A DNA stretch of 64,000 nt from Gari tellinella (lineage: Eukaryota > Mollusca > Bivalvia > Cardiida > Psammobiidae): positions 3,534,001-3,598,000 of the forward strand of contig OV277857.1 in NCBI GenBank assembly GCA_922989275.2, given 5' to 3'. Under the pieces are notes generated by a model. It saw only the letters and a program-made list of their open reading frames with translations. It was not told the DNA's origin and made no database searches. Positions within the stretch are counted from its first letter, which is position 1. Each line of letters begins with the position of its first letter. Of the stretch, positions 41,679-52,896 are shown in pieces. The translations under genes were made by a program, and so were the position numbers.

Positions 41679-41882
41679 TTAACCCTTAGCCTGCCACTCA
41701 CGACTATAGCTCCATATGCAAACAGCTTGGATCCGGATGAGACGCCGAGTTACATCCGGATCCAAGCTGTTTGACACTCGGACAACATTTTCAGCAATTT
41801 TGAGCAACTTTGAAGCACTTTGAAACTTGAAGCAGACGAGAAATATAGCAGACGACAATTTATTTGGCGGGCTAAGGGTTAA
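41679..41882 (-). mobile_element. B MITE copy 4
   Basis: Full ends with about 10 bp missing from one side of the apex. Otherwise near-identical to the other copies. Confidence 0.9.
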
Positions 41883-41983
41883 AACATTGTTTCTGATTGG
41901 ATGTATCTTTTATTGAAGTTCACTACATGATGATAGATCCAAAGCAACACCACCTTTTACTTGATTCAGAGATAACCCAAAGC

Positions 41984-42211
41984 TTAACCTTCAAGTGGAC
42001 ATTTCTAATTTATTTTAGTCCATTTTGAATATTTAGGGTTGTTTTTATCAAGGTAATACAATATGACAAACAGTGTAGACCCAGATCAGAGGGCTCCTTT
42101 AGGAGCCCTCTGATCTGTGTCTATACTTTCTGCATAGGATATGTATGTTCTTTGCAGGTTCTCTGCTTTCAAAGGATTCATATGTGCACGACTAGGGCAT
42201 TACAGGGTTAA
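41984..42211 (-). mobile_element. E MITE
   Basis: TTAACCTTCAAGTGGACA to GGGCATTACAGGGTTAA. Hairpin GTAGACCCAGATCAGAGGGC, apex CTCCTTTAGGAG. Confidence 0.8.
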
Positions 42212-42389
42212 ATAACTAAGCAAACCATCTTCATATTCATATTTCTAAAATACACTTATGATTACTACTTATTCAATTTGAAAGAAAATCATTGACCCGT
42301 GTCTAGTTTTTGCCCCAGATATAATTGACTTGATTTTTGTAGTAAATATTTAATGTAGTTTCTTTTACGATTCCTTCATAGAAATGCCT

Positions 42390-42495
42390 TGTTTACAGGT
42401 GGCAACTTAAAGGCAAGCTGAAAGTAAAGCAGAAAGCTCGATGCTTTTAGTGCTTTCTGCTTTTCTTTCATTCTGCTTTAAGCAATGTCCTGCCT
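42390..42495 (+). mobile_element. G-like hairpin, ends eroded
   Basis: CAGGTGGCAACTTAAAGGCA and AAGCTGAAAGTAAAGCAGAA with its inverse to GCTTTAAGCAATGTCC. Confidence 0.65.
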
Positions 42496-42613
42496 AAAAT
42501 ACAGTTAGATATACACATAGGTGATTTGCAAACTTGGCTTTTGAGGAAAGGGTTGAAAAATTTCAAATTCATTGATGTATGAATGTCAAATTACAGCATA
42601 TATAATTAAATAT

Positions 42614-43084
42614 TTAACGCTTTACCCGATAGCGTGTTTTCTGTATTGAAGACAGCGAATCACTTAACCCATTACCCCATAAATACGCCTTTGTACACCT
42701 TTGATTAATTCTTCTACTGAAGAAAATAGTTCAAATTTATACTGTCACAAATAAAAATCATAAGAAATATTTTCTATATTCTAGCAGATAATAGCTTAAA
42801 GCAGGCTGAAAGTAAAGCAGAATGCTTTAAGTGGTCACATATCTTCAAAACTAGAAACAGGCTATGGGGTAATGGGTTAAGCAGACTGAAAGTAAAGCAG
42901 ACTGTGCCTTAAGGTGCATTCTGCTTTACTTTCAGCCTGCTTTAAGCTACTATCTGCTATGATCATATGAGAAACTATTTTTTATAGTGCATATTAATGA
43001 CTGTATAAGTAGAACCACTTTCCTCAGTGGAGGAATATCTTTAAGGCAAAAAATTTATATACATGTAGTATGGGGTAATGGATT
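42614..43084 (-). mobile_element. A MITE holding another A
   Basis: TTAACGCTTTACCCGATAGC to GGGGTAATGGATTA. The inner copy is at the arm-base TTAA. Confidence 0.82.
42664..42880 (+). mobile_element. A MITE nested at CACTTAA
   Basis: TTAACCCATTACCCCATAA to GGGGTAATGGGTTAA. Its right hairpin arm was deleted through TGC microhomology. Confidence 0.85.
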
Positions 43085-43159
43085 ACTGTAAATACAGGAG
43101 AAAATGGTATTATTGTGAATCAAGTCTCCATTCTTGGTTTGTAAGAGTAATGAACCTCA

Positions 43160-43376
43160 TTAATCCTTTCAATGCCATGTTGTCGTCTGCTTTAACAATT
43201 GTCATCTGCTTTCATTTCTCAAATTTAAATTTTATGTATTTTGACTTGAAAAATATTGAAATTAGCTTCTAACAGTTTAGATCCTGATCAGATGCCACAT
43301 TATGTGGCATCTGATTAGGATCCAGACTGTTTGCAAGTAATTATTGTACTTGAAGTTAGGTAGTGCAAGGGTTGGT
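43160..43376 (+). mobile_element. C MITE, eroded ends
   Basis: AATCCTTTCAATGCCATGTT with hairpin CAGTTTAGATCCTGATCAGA, apex GCCACATTATGTGGC. Confidence 0.7.
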
Positions 43377-43539
43377 TAAACCTAGAGCAGCAGTGGTATG
43401 GGATAATTCATGAACGATCTCTATTCTTAGTGAAACCAGATATAAACACCTTTAACTTTTTTTGGCAAAAACATTTAGTATTGTCAAATACCCTCATTTG
43501 TTACCTGCCAGTAGCTTCCTGTGAAGTGTTTACTCATTT

Positions 43540-43790
43540 ACCCCTGAAACATTTAATGGACAATTCCTTTTCCCAATTAAATTTAGTCCATTTAATTATG
43601 ATTATTTATGGTTGTTTACATGTTGCAAAATGGCAAATGTTGCATACCCAAACCAGAGAGCTCCTACAGGAGTCCTCTGATCTGGATCTACATGGTTTGC
43701 TTTGAACAAGACTTTGTTTACTCTTAACATGTACACTGTTTGTTAATGATGAGTATACTCTCCTCTAGGGTTGAATGGGTTTGGCCTTCA
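43540..43790 (-). mobile_element. E MITE, eroded
   Basis: TTTACCCCTGAAACATTTAA, hairpin remnant AGAGAGCTCCTACAGGAG, end AGGGTTGAATGGG. Confidence 0.6.
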
Positions 43791-44087
43791 AAACTCAAAC
43801 AATTAGTTTTAATGGACTGTTCTAGTTTCCATTTGAGTCTAGTTTAACAACTCATTGCAGAATGACAACAGTACAGACTCTGTTAAACAATGATTTAAAC
43901 CTTCAAAACTAATACACTAAAATTTATCTAATACGACCACTGAAAATAAGACTTTTTGATGGTATTAAGACATGTGTCACCTGAAAGAAAAATTCGAGTA
44001 AAACAGAAAGCTCTTTTAGGAGACTCCTGCTTCAGTTTCATCATTTTTTAAAAGAGACCACCTGTCTTACACCACAGGGACCCGTTT

Positions 44088-44327
44088 CATAAAACTTCGC
44101 ACGACAAATGTTGTCGTAAGTCAAAACTTTAAAATACATTTATGATTTAATTTATGATTTCTCTATCTAATCTTGTATTGGTACATCTCTTTGGAATTTT
44201 CTTTTCAAGATGATTCCAAAGAGATGTCACAAGGCAGGATTAGATGAAGAAATAAATAATTATTGAGACTTTTATAATCTGACTTACAACAACATCAGTC
44301 ATTTGAAATTTTATGAAACGGGTCCCA
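44088..44327. mobile_element. GGGACCCG-ended MITE
   Basis: GGGACCCGTTTCATAAAACT and its inverse TTATGAAACGGGTCCC, 240 bp, with the inner palindrome CATCTCTTTGGAAT/ATTCCAAAGAGATG. The flanks ACA and AGA give no exact duplication. Confidence 0.78.
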
Positions 44328-44338
44328 GACACTAAACC

Positions 44339-44589
44339 TTAACTCTTTCCTCCCTGAAACTTTAAATGAACAATTCCAATTTCCATTTTAGTCTAGTCCA
44401 TTTCTGACTTTTAAGGGTTGTTTTTGTCACTGTTTGGCATTATGACAAACAGTGAGGACCCTGATCAGAGGGCTCCTTTCGGAGCCCTCTGATCTGGGTC
44501 TTCACTGTTTGCACAGGACAAGTGTACTATTCACATGTACGCTGTTTGAAAAGGACGCCTATAGGCGGGACCAGGGTTCAAAGGGTTAA
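44339..44589 (-). mobile_element. E MITE (251 bp)
   Basis: TTAACTCTTTCCTCCCTGAA to GGGTTCAAAGGGTTAA. Hairpin GAGGACCCTGATCAGAGGGC, apex CTCCTTTCGGAG. Confidence 0.9.
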
Positions 44590-44644
44590 TTAGTGATTGT
44601 AATAGAGAAGTTTTACTGTCATTGTACTCTGTAGAAATTAATAC

Positions 44645-46066
44645 CAGGGCTGCCATTTTTCCAGATTTTTCCAAAATCTTGAGATTTTTATCCTAACAGA
44701 TGGTAGCTTAAGCAGGCTGAAAATAAAGCAGAATGTGCTTAAAGGCGCATCCTGCCTTACTTTCAATCTGCTTTAAGTAATCGGGCATGCAAATGTGGAA
44801 ATCTTAGGATATTTCATGATCAACTTTTTTAGCTCACCTGAGCTAGCTCAGGGTGAGCTTTTGCAATCCTTGAATGTCCGGCGTGCGTCGTCCGTCGTGC
44901 GGCGTCAACAATTTTAGTGTTTACACTCTAGAGGCCACAATATTTATCCAGTCTTTCTCAAACTTGCTATATTGCCATAAGAGTTCGGATGAGTTCGATT
45001 ATGGCTGAAATCGGACAATTAGGTCATGAGTTATCAACCTTTGAATTGCTGAAAATGCCATATTAATCAGTGTTTACACTCTAGAGGCCACCATATTTAC
45101 CCAATCTTTCTAAAACTTGCCTAGATTGTATATCACCATAAGAGTTCGGATGAGTTTGATTTTGGTTGAAATCGGACAAATAGATCGAGAGTTATCTACC
45201 TTTGAACTGCTGAAAATGCCATATTTAATGGTGTTTACATTCTAGAGTTCACAATTTTTGTCCAATCTATCTCAAACTTGCTTAGATTGTATATGACTGT
45301 AAGAATTCAGACAAGTTTGATTATGGTTGAAATCAGACTAATAGGTCGAGAGTTATCTACCTTTGAATTGCTGAAAATGCCATATATATGGGTTTTTACA
45401 CTCTAGAGGCAACAAATTTTATTCAATCTATCTCAAACTTACTCAGATTGTATATTACCATAAGACTTCGGATGAGTTTAATTATGGTTGTAATCAAACC
45501 AATAGATCAAGAGTTATCTACCTTTGAATTGCTGAAAATGACATATTTAACAGTGTTTACGCTCTAGAGGCCACAATATTTATCCAAGCTCTCTCAAACT
45601 TGCCCAGATTGTATATGACCATAAGAGTTCGAAAAAGGGTAATTATGGTTGAACTCGGACAAATATATCAAGAGTTATCTACCTTTGAATTGCTGAAAAT
45701 GCCATATTTTACAGTGTTTACACTCTTGCAACTACAGTTTTCAATGGGTTTTCATTATACTTGTACACAAAGTATATAACTATATGTTCTCGAAGGAGTG
45801 CAATTATTGTTGAAATCTAATCATTGTGGCAATAGTAACCTGCCCTTGATATACTTTGAAATGCTAGAAAAAGGCTTCATTTCAGTATTGTTTAGACTCT
45901 AGTTATTTGTCTTTGATGTATTCTACTATACTAGAGTAGGTCGACAAACTTGAATGGATTTAGAATAAAAAGGATGAAATTCAAAGGTAAAGCTATCAGG
46001 CTTCATTACAAATGGTGAGCAATATCAGGGCCTTCAGGCCCTCTTGTTTTACTAATGGCAGCCTAG
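44645..46066 (+). mobile_element. J MITE copy 5 split by K
   Basis: CAGGGCTGCCATTTTTCCAG to GATCAACTT, K at 44826-46054, then ATGGCAGCC. The right terminus has decayed, so no target duplication is readable. Confidence 0.82.
44826..46054 (+). mobile_element. K repeat, full-length type, inserted in a J element
   Basis: Begins TTTTTTAGCTCACCTGAGCT with a 5' hairpin (CTCACCTGAGC/GCTCAGGGTGAG) and ends GGTGAGCAATATCAGGGCC, then TTCAGGCCCTCTTGTTTT. The interior is about five copies of a ~160-bp unit (TTTACACTCTAGAGGCCAC, AGAGTTATCTACCTTTGAA). It splits a J MITE, which resumes at ATGGCAGCC (46055). The flanks ACTT and ACTA may be a 4-bp target duplication. Confidence 0.8.
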
Positions 46067-46210
46067 CTTGTATTACTGTCAGAGTGAAATTAGCTCGGTC
46101 TTATCTTAGTATTTACAGAAATAGGATCTGAGTTATAAATGGTTTGATCCTAATCAGGGCCCCACATCTGTATTAAAACTGTTCTCAATGGTCTTCAATG
46201 CTATCAAGTG

Positions 46211-46437
46211 TTAACACATTCAATTCTAGTGACGTGTATACTTGTTGTTAACAAACAGTGTACCTGTGATGAGTACACTTGTTCTATACAAACAGTGTAG
46301 ACCCTGAGCAGAGGGCACATTCAGGGTCTATACTGTTTGTCATTTTGCAAATATATTGTGAAAAAATCTTAAAAAGTCAAAAAATAGACTGGACTTGATT
46401 GGAAAATGGAAGTGTTTTCAGGTGTGAGTGTGTTAAC
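46211..46437 (+). mobile_element. E MITE, core shortened
   Basis: TTAACACATTCAATTCTAG to TTTCAGGTGTGAGTGTGTTA. Shares TTAA with the next A. Confidence 0.72.
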
Positions 46438-46683
46438 CCATTACCACATAAATACACTTTTTACGCCTTTAATTGATTCCTCCACTGAAGAAAATAGTTC
46501 CATTTTATACAGGTATAAACATAAACCATAAGAAATATTTTCTATATCCTAGCAGGTAGAAGCTTAAAGCAGACTGAAAGTAAAGCAGAATGCGCCTTAA
46601 GGCGCATTCTGCTTTACTTTCAACCTGCTTTAAATGGTCACCTATCTTCAAAACTAGAAACATACTATAGGGTAATGGGTTAA
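46434..46683 (+). mobile_element. A MITE
   Basis: TTAACCCATTACCACATAA to AGGGTAATGGGTTAA. Perfect apex GCGCCTTAAGGCGC. Confidence 0.9.
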
Positions 46684-46799
46684 ACTGAGAAGGATAAGAT
46701 GGCTATAGTGACAGAGAGCATCTGATTTTGATCAATACCAGTTTCATATGCCACAGAAGATAGAAACAGAAAGACAAGCAGAACAACAGATGGATAAAA

Positions 46800-46882
46800 T
46801 ACACATTCTGCTTTACTTTCAACCTGCTTTAAGTAGTCACCTATTTTCAATACTAGAAACAGGCTATGGGGTAAAGGGTTAA
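46800..46882 (+). mobile_element. A MITE, right end only
   Basis: ACACATTCTGCTTTACTTTC to GGGGTAAAGGGTTAA. Confidence 0.65.
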
Positions 46883-47431
46883 AAGAGGATATATAGATAG
46901 AGGAGAAGCAGGGAGTGTTAGTTACATCTAAATAAGGAGTGTCTCAAGTATTAATCAACCAATGACAGTTTTAGCCTCATCAATTGGATTTCCTTTATTG
47001 CACCATCAACACTGTATAACATTCTATCATTCTGTTTATCTGTAGTACATGTAATATTAAACTCTTTCAATGATTTTTTTATGGGGGGGGGGGAACATAT
47101 TGTTTTTGTCAGACTTGTCTGTCGGTCTGTCTTTTTGTCGGTCTGCCTGTCAGTCACACTTTTTGTCTGGAAGAAAACTTCAGTTCTGGCTGATGCGAGT
47201 GAAATGAAATTTCATACATGGAAAGTCTAAGCTTGATAAGAGGAAGTGTCATGCATAAGGGCCATAACTCTAGTGTTAATGTCGGAGTTATTCCCCTTTG
47301 TCATATTTTCTTGTACGGAAAAAACTCTGCACTGTTTTCTTTTATGATCTGTCTTGAAATGAGTTTGTTCTCTTTCTGGTGACTTTTTATTTCGTTTTAT
47401 CAGCCAATGTAATAGTCCAAATGGATAATGT
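46883..47431. other. gene 2 intron 1 stretch without recognised feature
   Basis: A G-run (about 47083-47093) and a GTCTGTC-rich patch near 47110-47150, otherwise nothing. Also empty: 41370-41678, 42212-42389, 46067-46210. Confidence 0.4.
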
Positions 47432-47645
47432 TTAACCCATAGCCTGCCACTCACGACTATAGCTCCATATGCAAACAGCTTGGATCCGGATGAGACGCCG
47501 AGTAACTCGGCGTCTCCTCCGGATCCAAGCTGTTTGACACTCAGACAACATTTTCAGCAATTTTGAGCAACTTTGAAGCACTTTGAAACTTGAAGCAGAC
47601 GAGAAATATAGCAGACGACAATTTATTTGGCGGGCTAAGGGTTAA
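47432..47645 (-). mobile_element. B MITE copy 5 (214 bp)
   Basis: Full-length with TTAA at both ends, in gene 2 intron 1, about 290 bp before the exon 2 array. Confidence 0.9.
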
Positions 47646-47655
47646 TATATGAATA

Positions 47656-47896
47656 TTAATCCTTTACTGCATTGCCTTTTTTGTTTGTTTTGAAGACAGG
47701 TGACCACTTAAAGCTGGTTGAAAGTAAAGAAGAATGTGCCTTACTTTCAGACTGCTTTAAGCTACAATGAACTTACTGCTAGGATATAGAAAATATTTCT
47801 TATGGTGCATATCTATGACTATAAATTGGAACAAATTTCTTCAGTAGAGTAATAAATCAAATGCATAAAAGGTGTATCTATTGAGTAAAGGGTTAA
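47656..47896 (-). mobile_element. A MITE
   Basis: TTAATCCTTTACTGCATTGC to TTGAGTAAAGGGTTAA. Core shortened. Confidence 0.75.
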
Positions 47897-47935
47897 ATAT
47901 GAGGAGGATTAATGGTTTGATTGTGTTAACTACAG

Positions 47936-49742
47936 GTGAAGCTAGCCTTCTACAGTGCTGGAGAGAATGTAGCTGAGGTTGTGTTCAATGCAGCAAGGCA
48001 GTCTTATAACCACACTGACTGGCCAATGTTTAATGTTTGATTCTGTTAACTATAGGTGAAGCTAGCCTTCTACAGTGCTGGAGAGAATGTAGCTGAGGTT
48101 GTGTTCAATGCAGCAGGACAGTCCTATAACCACACTGACTGGCCAATGTTTAATGTTTGATTCTGTTAACTACAGGTGAAGCTAGCCTTTCTACAGTGCT
48201 GGAGGGACTGTAGCTGAGGTTGTGTTCAATGCAGCAGGACAGTCCTATAACCACACCGACTGGCCAATGTTTAATGTTTGATTCTGTTAACTATAGGTGA
48301 AGCTAGCCTTCTACAGTGCTGGAGAGAATGTAGCTGAGGTTGTGTTCAATGCAGCAAGGCAGTCCTATAACCACACCGACTGGCCAATGTTTAATGTTTG
48401 ATTCTGTTAACTATAGGTGAAGCTAGCCTTCTACAGTGCTGGAGAGAATGTAGCTGAGGTTGTGTTCAATGCAGCAAGGCAGTCCTATAACCACACCGAC
48501 TGGCCAATGTTTAATGTTTGATTCTGTTAACTATAGGTGAAGCTAGCCTTCTACAGTGCTGGAGAGAATGTAGCTGAGGTTGTGTTCAATGCAGCAAGGC
48601 AGTCCTATAACCACACCGACTGGCCAATGTTTAATGTTTGATTCTGTTAACTATAGGTGAAGCTAGCCTTCTACAGTGTTGGAGAGAATGTAGCTAAGGT
48701 TGTGTTCAATGCAGCAGGACAGTCCTATAACCACACCGACTGGCCAATGTTTAATGTTTGATTCTGTTAACTATAGGTGAAGCTAGCCTTCTACAGTGCT
48801 GGAGAGAATGTAGCTGAGGTTGTGTTCAATGCAGCAAGGCAGTCCTATAACCACACCGACTGGCCAATGTTTAATGTTTGATTCTGTTAACTATAGGTGA
48901 AGTTAGCCTTCTACAGTGCTGGAGAGAATGTAGCTGAGGTTGTGTTCAATGCAGCAAGGCAGTCCTATAACCACACCGACTGGCCAATGTTTAATGTTTG
49001 ATTCTGTTAACTATAGGTGAAGCTAGCCTTCTACAGTGCTGGAGAGAATGTAGCTGAGGTTGTGTTCAATGCAGCAAGGCAGTCCTATAACCACACCGAC
49101 TGGCCAATGTTTAATGTTTGATTCTGTTAACTATAGGTGAAGCTAGCCTTCTACAGTGTTGGAGAGAATGTAGCTAAGGTTGTGTTCAATGCAGCAGGAC
49201 AGTCCTATAACCACACCGACTGGCCAATGTTTAATGTTTGATTGTGTTCACTACAGGTGAAGCTAGCCTTCTACAGTGTTGGAGAGAATGTAGCTGAGGT
49301 TGTGTTCAATGCAGCAAGGCAGTCCTATAACCACACCGACTGGCCAATGTTTAATGTTTGATTGTGTTTGTTAACTACAGGTGAAGCTAGCCTTCTACAG
49401 TGCTGGAGAGAATGTAGCTGAGGTTGTGTTCAATGCAGCAGGATAGTCCTATAACCACACCGACTGGCCAATGTTTAATGTTTGATTGTGTTCACTACAG
49501 GTGAAGCTAGCCTTCTACAGTGCTGGAGAGACTGTAGCTAAGGTTGTGTTCAATGCAGCAGGACAGTCCTATAACCACACCGACTGGCCAATGTTTAATG
49601 TTTGATTGTGTTCACTACAGGTGAAGCTAGCCTTCTACAGTGCTGGAGAGAATGTAGCTGAGGTTGTGTTCAATGCAGCAGGACAGTCCTGTAACCACCG
49701 ACTGGCCAAGGTTTAATGTTTGATTGTGTTTGTTAACTACAG
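47936..49742 (+). repeat. 120-bp tandem array of exon 2 acceptor plus exon start
   Basis: Fifteen units precede the true exon 2, starting at about 47936, 48056, 48176, 48297 and then every 120 bp, with slips near 49381 and 49743. Each holds a short intron end (GATTCTGTTAACTATAG), the first ~100 bp of exon 2, and then jumps at ATGTTTAATG into the next intron end. In the exon frame each copy reads into GTT TGA. Variants include GCAGCAAGG for GCAGCAGGA, a TAG at about 49442, and a one-base insertion near 48188. Confidence 0.97.
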
Positions 49743-49945
49743 GTGAAGCTAGCCTTCTACAGTGCTGGAGAGAATGTAGCTGAGGTTGTGTTCAATGCAG
49801 CAGGACAGTCCTATAACCACACCGACTGGCCAATGTTTAATGAGGGCACAAACATCACCACCTGGTTTGATTGTGAGAGGATCATACATAGCACCTGGCC
49901 AGACCTCGTCACACAAACCAAACCAGAAGTCTGCAGTATTCACAT
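49743..49945 (+). CDS. gene 2, exon 2: ectodomain
   Basis: The acceptor GTTAACTACAG ends at 49742. The exon enters in phase 0 and ends in phase 2 at the donor GTAAGA (49946). It encodes VKLAFYSAGENVAEVVFNAAG, then YNHTDWPMFNEGTNITTWF and STWPDL, with sequons NHT and NIT. It is the only full-length member of a sixteen-unit array (47936-49742): only here does the frame continue past ATGTTTAATG into GAGGGC and reach a donor. The VKLxxY...VVFN...W pattern continues the domain begun in exon 1. The earlier copies are partial and carry stop codons, so they are not further exons of the same message. Confidence 0.88.
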
Positions 49946-49984
49946 GTAAGAAATTACTGTCAAAATCTGATATCTCCAACTAGC

Positions 49985-50163
49985 TAAAGTCAAACATATT
50001 CATATGTCAAACTAGCTAAAATGGACCATATTCGTATTAGCCATGTTTGAACTTCGAAATACGTATATGTTCAACTTAAACGAGCTCAAAATAATAAAAT
50101 TCATCTGTAGAAACATAAGTAATTTTGATTCATGCGAGTTCAAGATACCGTGGTTCGACTGCA
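49985..50163 (+). mobile_element. H MITE, eroded
   Basis: CATATGTCAAACTAGC, AAATACGTATATGTTCAAC, to TACCGTGGTTCGACTGCA. It starts about 40 bp after exon 2's donor. Confidence 0.65.
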
Positions 50164-50219
50164 TGGTTCCATCACATTTATTCACTGTTCCTTCAGCCTA
50201 CAGAGCTCCTATTTCTTTA

Positions 50220-50256
50220 AGGTCAAAGGTCAAGGTCAATTTAAGGTCAAGGTGAC
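50220..50256 (+). repeat. AGGTCA-type direct repeats
   Basis: A run of AAGGTCAAGGTCAA-like motifs. The motif matches nuclear-receptor half-sites, but such strings are also common inside bivalve repeats, so no regulatory role is claimed. Confidence 0.35.
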
Positions 50257-50339
50257 AATGAGGGCATATTTGTTTTACAAACATATCTTGTTTAAAAATT
50301 TCATGACAGCAGAAGTTTGGTTTATGTTAAAAATCTTGA

Positions 50340-51380
50340 TACAGTGAAGATTGCTTATAAAGCTCCTTGTTTGTACGTTTCCTTTGTTAGAACGTTTGAT
50401 TTTTCTGGTCCCGGCCAATTACCTTCTTTCTCTATGTTATAGGGTTTCCTTCTTTTAACGTTTGGATTGCTTTTAACGTTGAAGTTTGATGGTCCCAATG
50501 TGCTAATTGCTGTCATTATAACGTTTCGCCGGTGCGATCGTCTTGACTACGGGCTTGTTCGCACTGTTGGCAAACTTGATAAATATAACAATAGAGCAAA
50601 CAATAATTACGTGTACCGTTGAACATCTACAGGTGTGCTTACCCCTTTTAACGCCGGATTGGCGTCTGCATGAAATCTATGTCACATCTTCAAGCGAAAA
50701 AAAAGGAAAAGAAAAATCGGCAGCGATAAAACTATTTGTTAGCGCATATACCGTGTAGCCTCTTAAATGTCCAAGATACCAAACACGTAAATACACTAGT
50801 GTGTACGATTTGATTAACACGTGAGCTGTCATATGCTCATTTCACTTATTATGTTGTTATTAATATTAAGGAATTATTATTCCGTGTTAATATTACTGAC
50901 ATCTAATGTTTAGATTCAGTTTACAAATCTCGTGCTTCAGCGGTTGAGAATTATCAAATTCTTATTGATTCTGTTAAACATCCAATCAAACAAGTCGAAA
51001 TAATCAGACTCGGTTATGTAAATGACACGACAATCAGATTACTTCATCTTTTTTGTCTACACGTAGGAAAGTGACATGATATGGGACCAGTTACTTACGC
51101 ATATCTATAATTCGTCATGGACAAAAATATACGTTTACACAAGAACTGAAAGAAAATATGCATAGTTATAACATGTGCAAGCGCACATTATGCTTCCAGG
51201 ACTTATTCGTTACGGAATGCAAGCTTAGCACATGTGTTGTTTTTTTTTACTTAAGATAACTAATACAAAAGAGTAATCCCTACGTTAAGTAATTTTAATG
51301 GAAATGTTTACAACGTTTCTCGGTTATAACGTTCAACAAATGACGTCTCCGGCGAAACGTTATAAGCAATCTTCACTGTA
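50340..51380. mobile_element. 1.04-kb TA-flanked DNA transposon remnant
   Basis: The terminal inverted repeats are 21 bp: TACAGTGAAGATTGCTTATA at the left and its exact inverse ending TTCACTGTA at the right, with TA at each edge as for Tc1/mariner or pogo-type elements. Subterminal motifs TTATAACGTT recur. The interior has only a short frame (50543-50758) with no recognisable transposase. Confidence 0.75.
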
Positions 51381-51438
51381 TCATAAATAACTGGTAAAAT
51401 TTATTATGAAATGTGTTGATGTGATTTTATTTTTTCAG

Positions 51439-51638
51439 TTCTAACACAGTTGAGCAGAGTTTCTCAGTGGTTAGTTCCCAGCTCATCTCCCAGTCAGACT
51501 GTGATAACATGACAGGCTGGTTCACAATCCTAGAACCAGACAGCATCAACTCAGTTGTCAAGTGTGACTGGCAACCAACGGCTGGCCCCCCACCACATTT
51601 CCTGTTCTCTTCTGGTATTGGTCCCCAGCATTTCTCAG
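51439..51638 (+). CDS. gene 2, exon 3: ectodomain
   Basis: The acceptor ATTTTTTCAG ends at 51438 and the donor GTAATA starts at 51639. Phase-2 entry joins to give ISNTVEQSFSVVSSQL, then SDCDNMTGWFTILEPDS and CDWQPTAGPPPHFLFSSG. It contains two cysteines (DCD and KCDW), likely a disulphide pair, and a GWFxxL...CDW...FLFSSG pattern that closes the N-terminal domain. It leaves in phase 1. All junction frames agree across exons 1-4, which is the strongest evidence that the exon set is right. Confidence 0.87.
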
Positions 51639-51769
51639 GTAATATCTTAAAATAAATCTGTTGGAAAATTCTTTAATAATGACCTTATTACAAATCATCA
51701 TAAACAAATTATGATAATCTTTTGTTGCATGGCTATGTTATTAAAACAGTTCTAAAAATTTTTGCTGAA

Positions 51770-52757
51770 GTGTCCGTCATCAACAATTTCTTTAAATGAC
51801 ATCTCCTCCTAAACTGCTGGATGGATTTTAACCAAACTTGGCAGGAATGATCCTTATATGGTCCTCTTTGAAAGTTGTTCAAATATTTCCGATCCGTTGC
51901 ATATCTAGATCACAGGAGCTAAAATAGAACGTTTCAATAAAAACTTAAAAAATCTTTTTCTCTGAAACCACAGTACCCTGAGCTTAGATATTTGGCACAA
52001 AGCATCATCTTCAGGTCTTCTATCAAGATTGTTCAAATTATGTCCCTGGGGTAAAAAATGACCCCGCCCCAGGGGTCATAAATTTTCAAAGAGTTATATA
52101 GTGAAATATTCAAACTTCTTCTTCTCTGAAACTAATATGGCTAGAGCTTTGATATTTGGCATGGTGCAACTTCTAGAGGTACTTTACCAAATATTGTTCA
52201 AATGGTTTAGGTCCCCTGCTTATCTAGGTCACAGGAGCTAAAAATAGATTGTTTCAATAAACACTTAAAACATCTTCCTCTCTGAAATCATAGTACCCTG
52301 AGCTTAGATATTTGGCACAAAGCATCATCTTCAGGTCCTCTATCAAGACTATTCAAATTATGTCCCTTGGGTAAAAAATGACCCCGCCCCGGGGGTCACA
52401 AATTTACAAAGAGTTATATAGTGAAATCTTCAAACCTCTTCATCTCTGAAACCAATATGGCTAGAGGTTTGATATTTGGCATGGTGCAACTTCTAGGGTA
52501 CTTTACCAGTATTGTTCAAATGTTTCCGGTCCGTTGCATAACTAGGTCACAGGAGCTAAATATAGATTTTTTCAATAAAAACTTAAAAAATCTTCTCTGA
52601 AACCACAGTACCCTGAGCTTACCTATTTGGCTCTCAGCATCATCTAATCAGCAAATGGCACAATCATATTGTCATAATTTCTCAGCTTGCCAAGATATGT
52701 TACATTTACATCAATGGCTCCAGGTGAGCGATTTAGGGCCGTATACGGCTCTTGTCA
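51770..52757 (+). mobile_element. K repeat, 5'-truncated
   Basis: Starts inside the element (CGTCATCAACAATTTC) and ends CCAGGTGAGCGATTTAGGG, then CGTATACGGCTCTTG. It has ~320-bp internal repeats (CCACAGTACCCTGAGCTTAG, ATGACCCCGCCCC). Lies in the intron between exons 3 and 4 of gene 2. It has no coding frame. Confidence 0.75.
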
Positions 52758-52896
52758 TATATGTTGTTGTACAGTTAAAGCTCTCTTACAGCAATGTGTC
52801 AAAATAATCATAATTATTGTGTTGCTTTTAAGGTAAAAATTTATTATTTATACACAATGAAGATTAACATTCTTTCAAACATTTATAGTTTTATAG

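Larger units (their letters stand above)
43907..44617 (+). mobile_element. G MITE holding two other elements
   Basis: TACACTAAAATTTATCTAAT and the hairpin GAGTAAAACAGAAAGCTC run to 44087. The right end ATTGTAATAGAGAAGTTTTA and CTGT resumes at 44590, after a GGGACCCG element and an E MITE. Confidence 0.72.

Noticed and set aside
44826..46054. K repeat as a Helitron
   Set aside because: A 3' hairpin followed by CTTGT is suggestive, but the 5' end is not TC, the 3' end is not CTRR, and the flanks suggest a duplication, which Helitrons do not make.
50220..50256. Nuclear-receptor response element
   Set aside because: AGGTCA-type repeats are common in dispersed repeats of this kind and nothing else here supports regulation.
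50543..50758. Transposase fragment in the 1.04-kb TA-flanked element
   Set aside because: The 71-residue frame shows no DDE/D or DNA-binding motif I can recognise.
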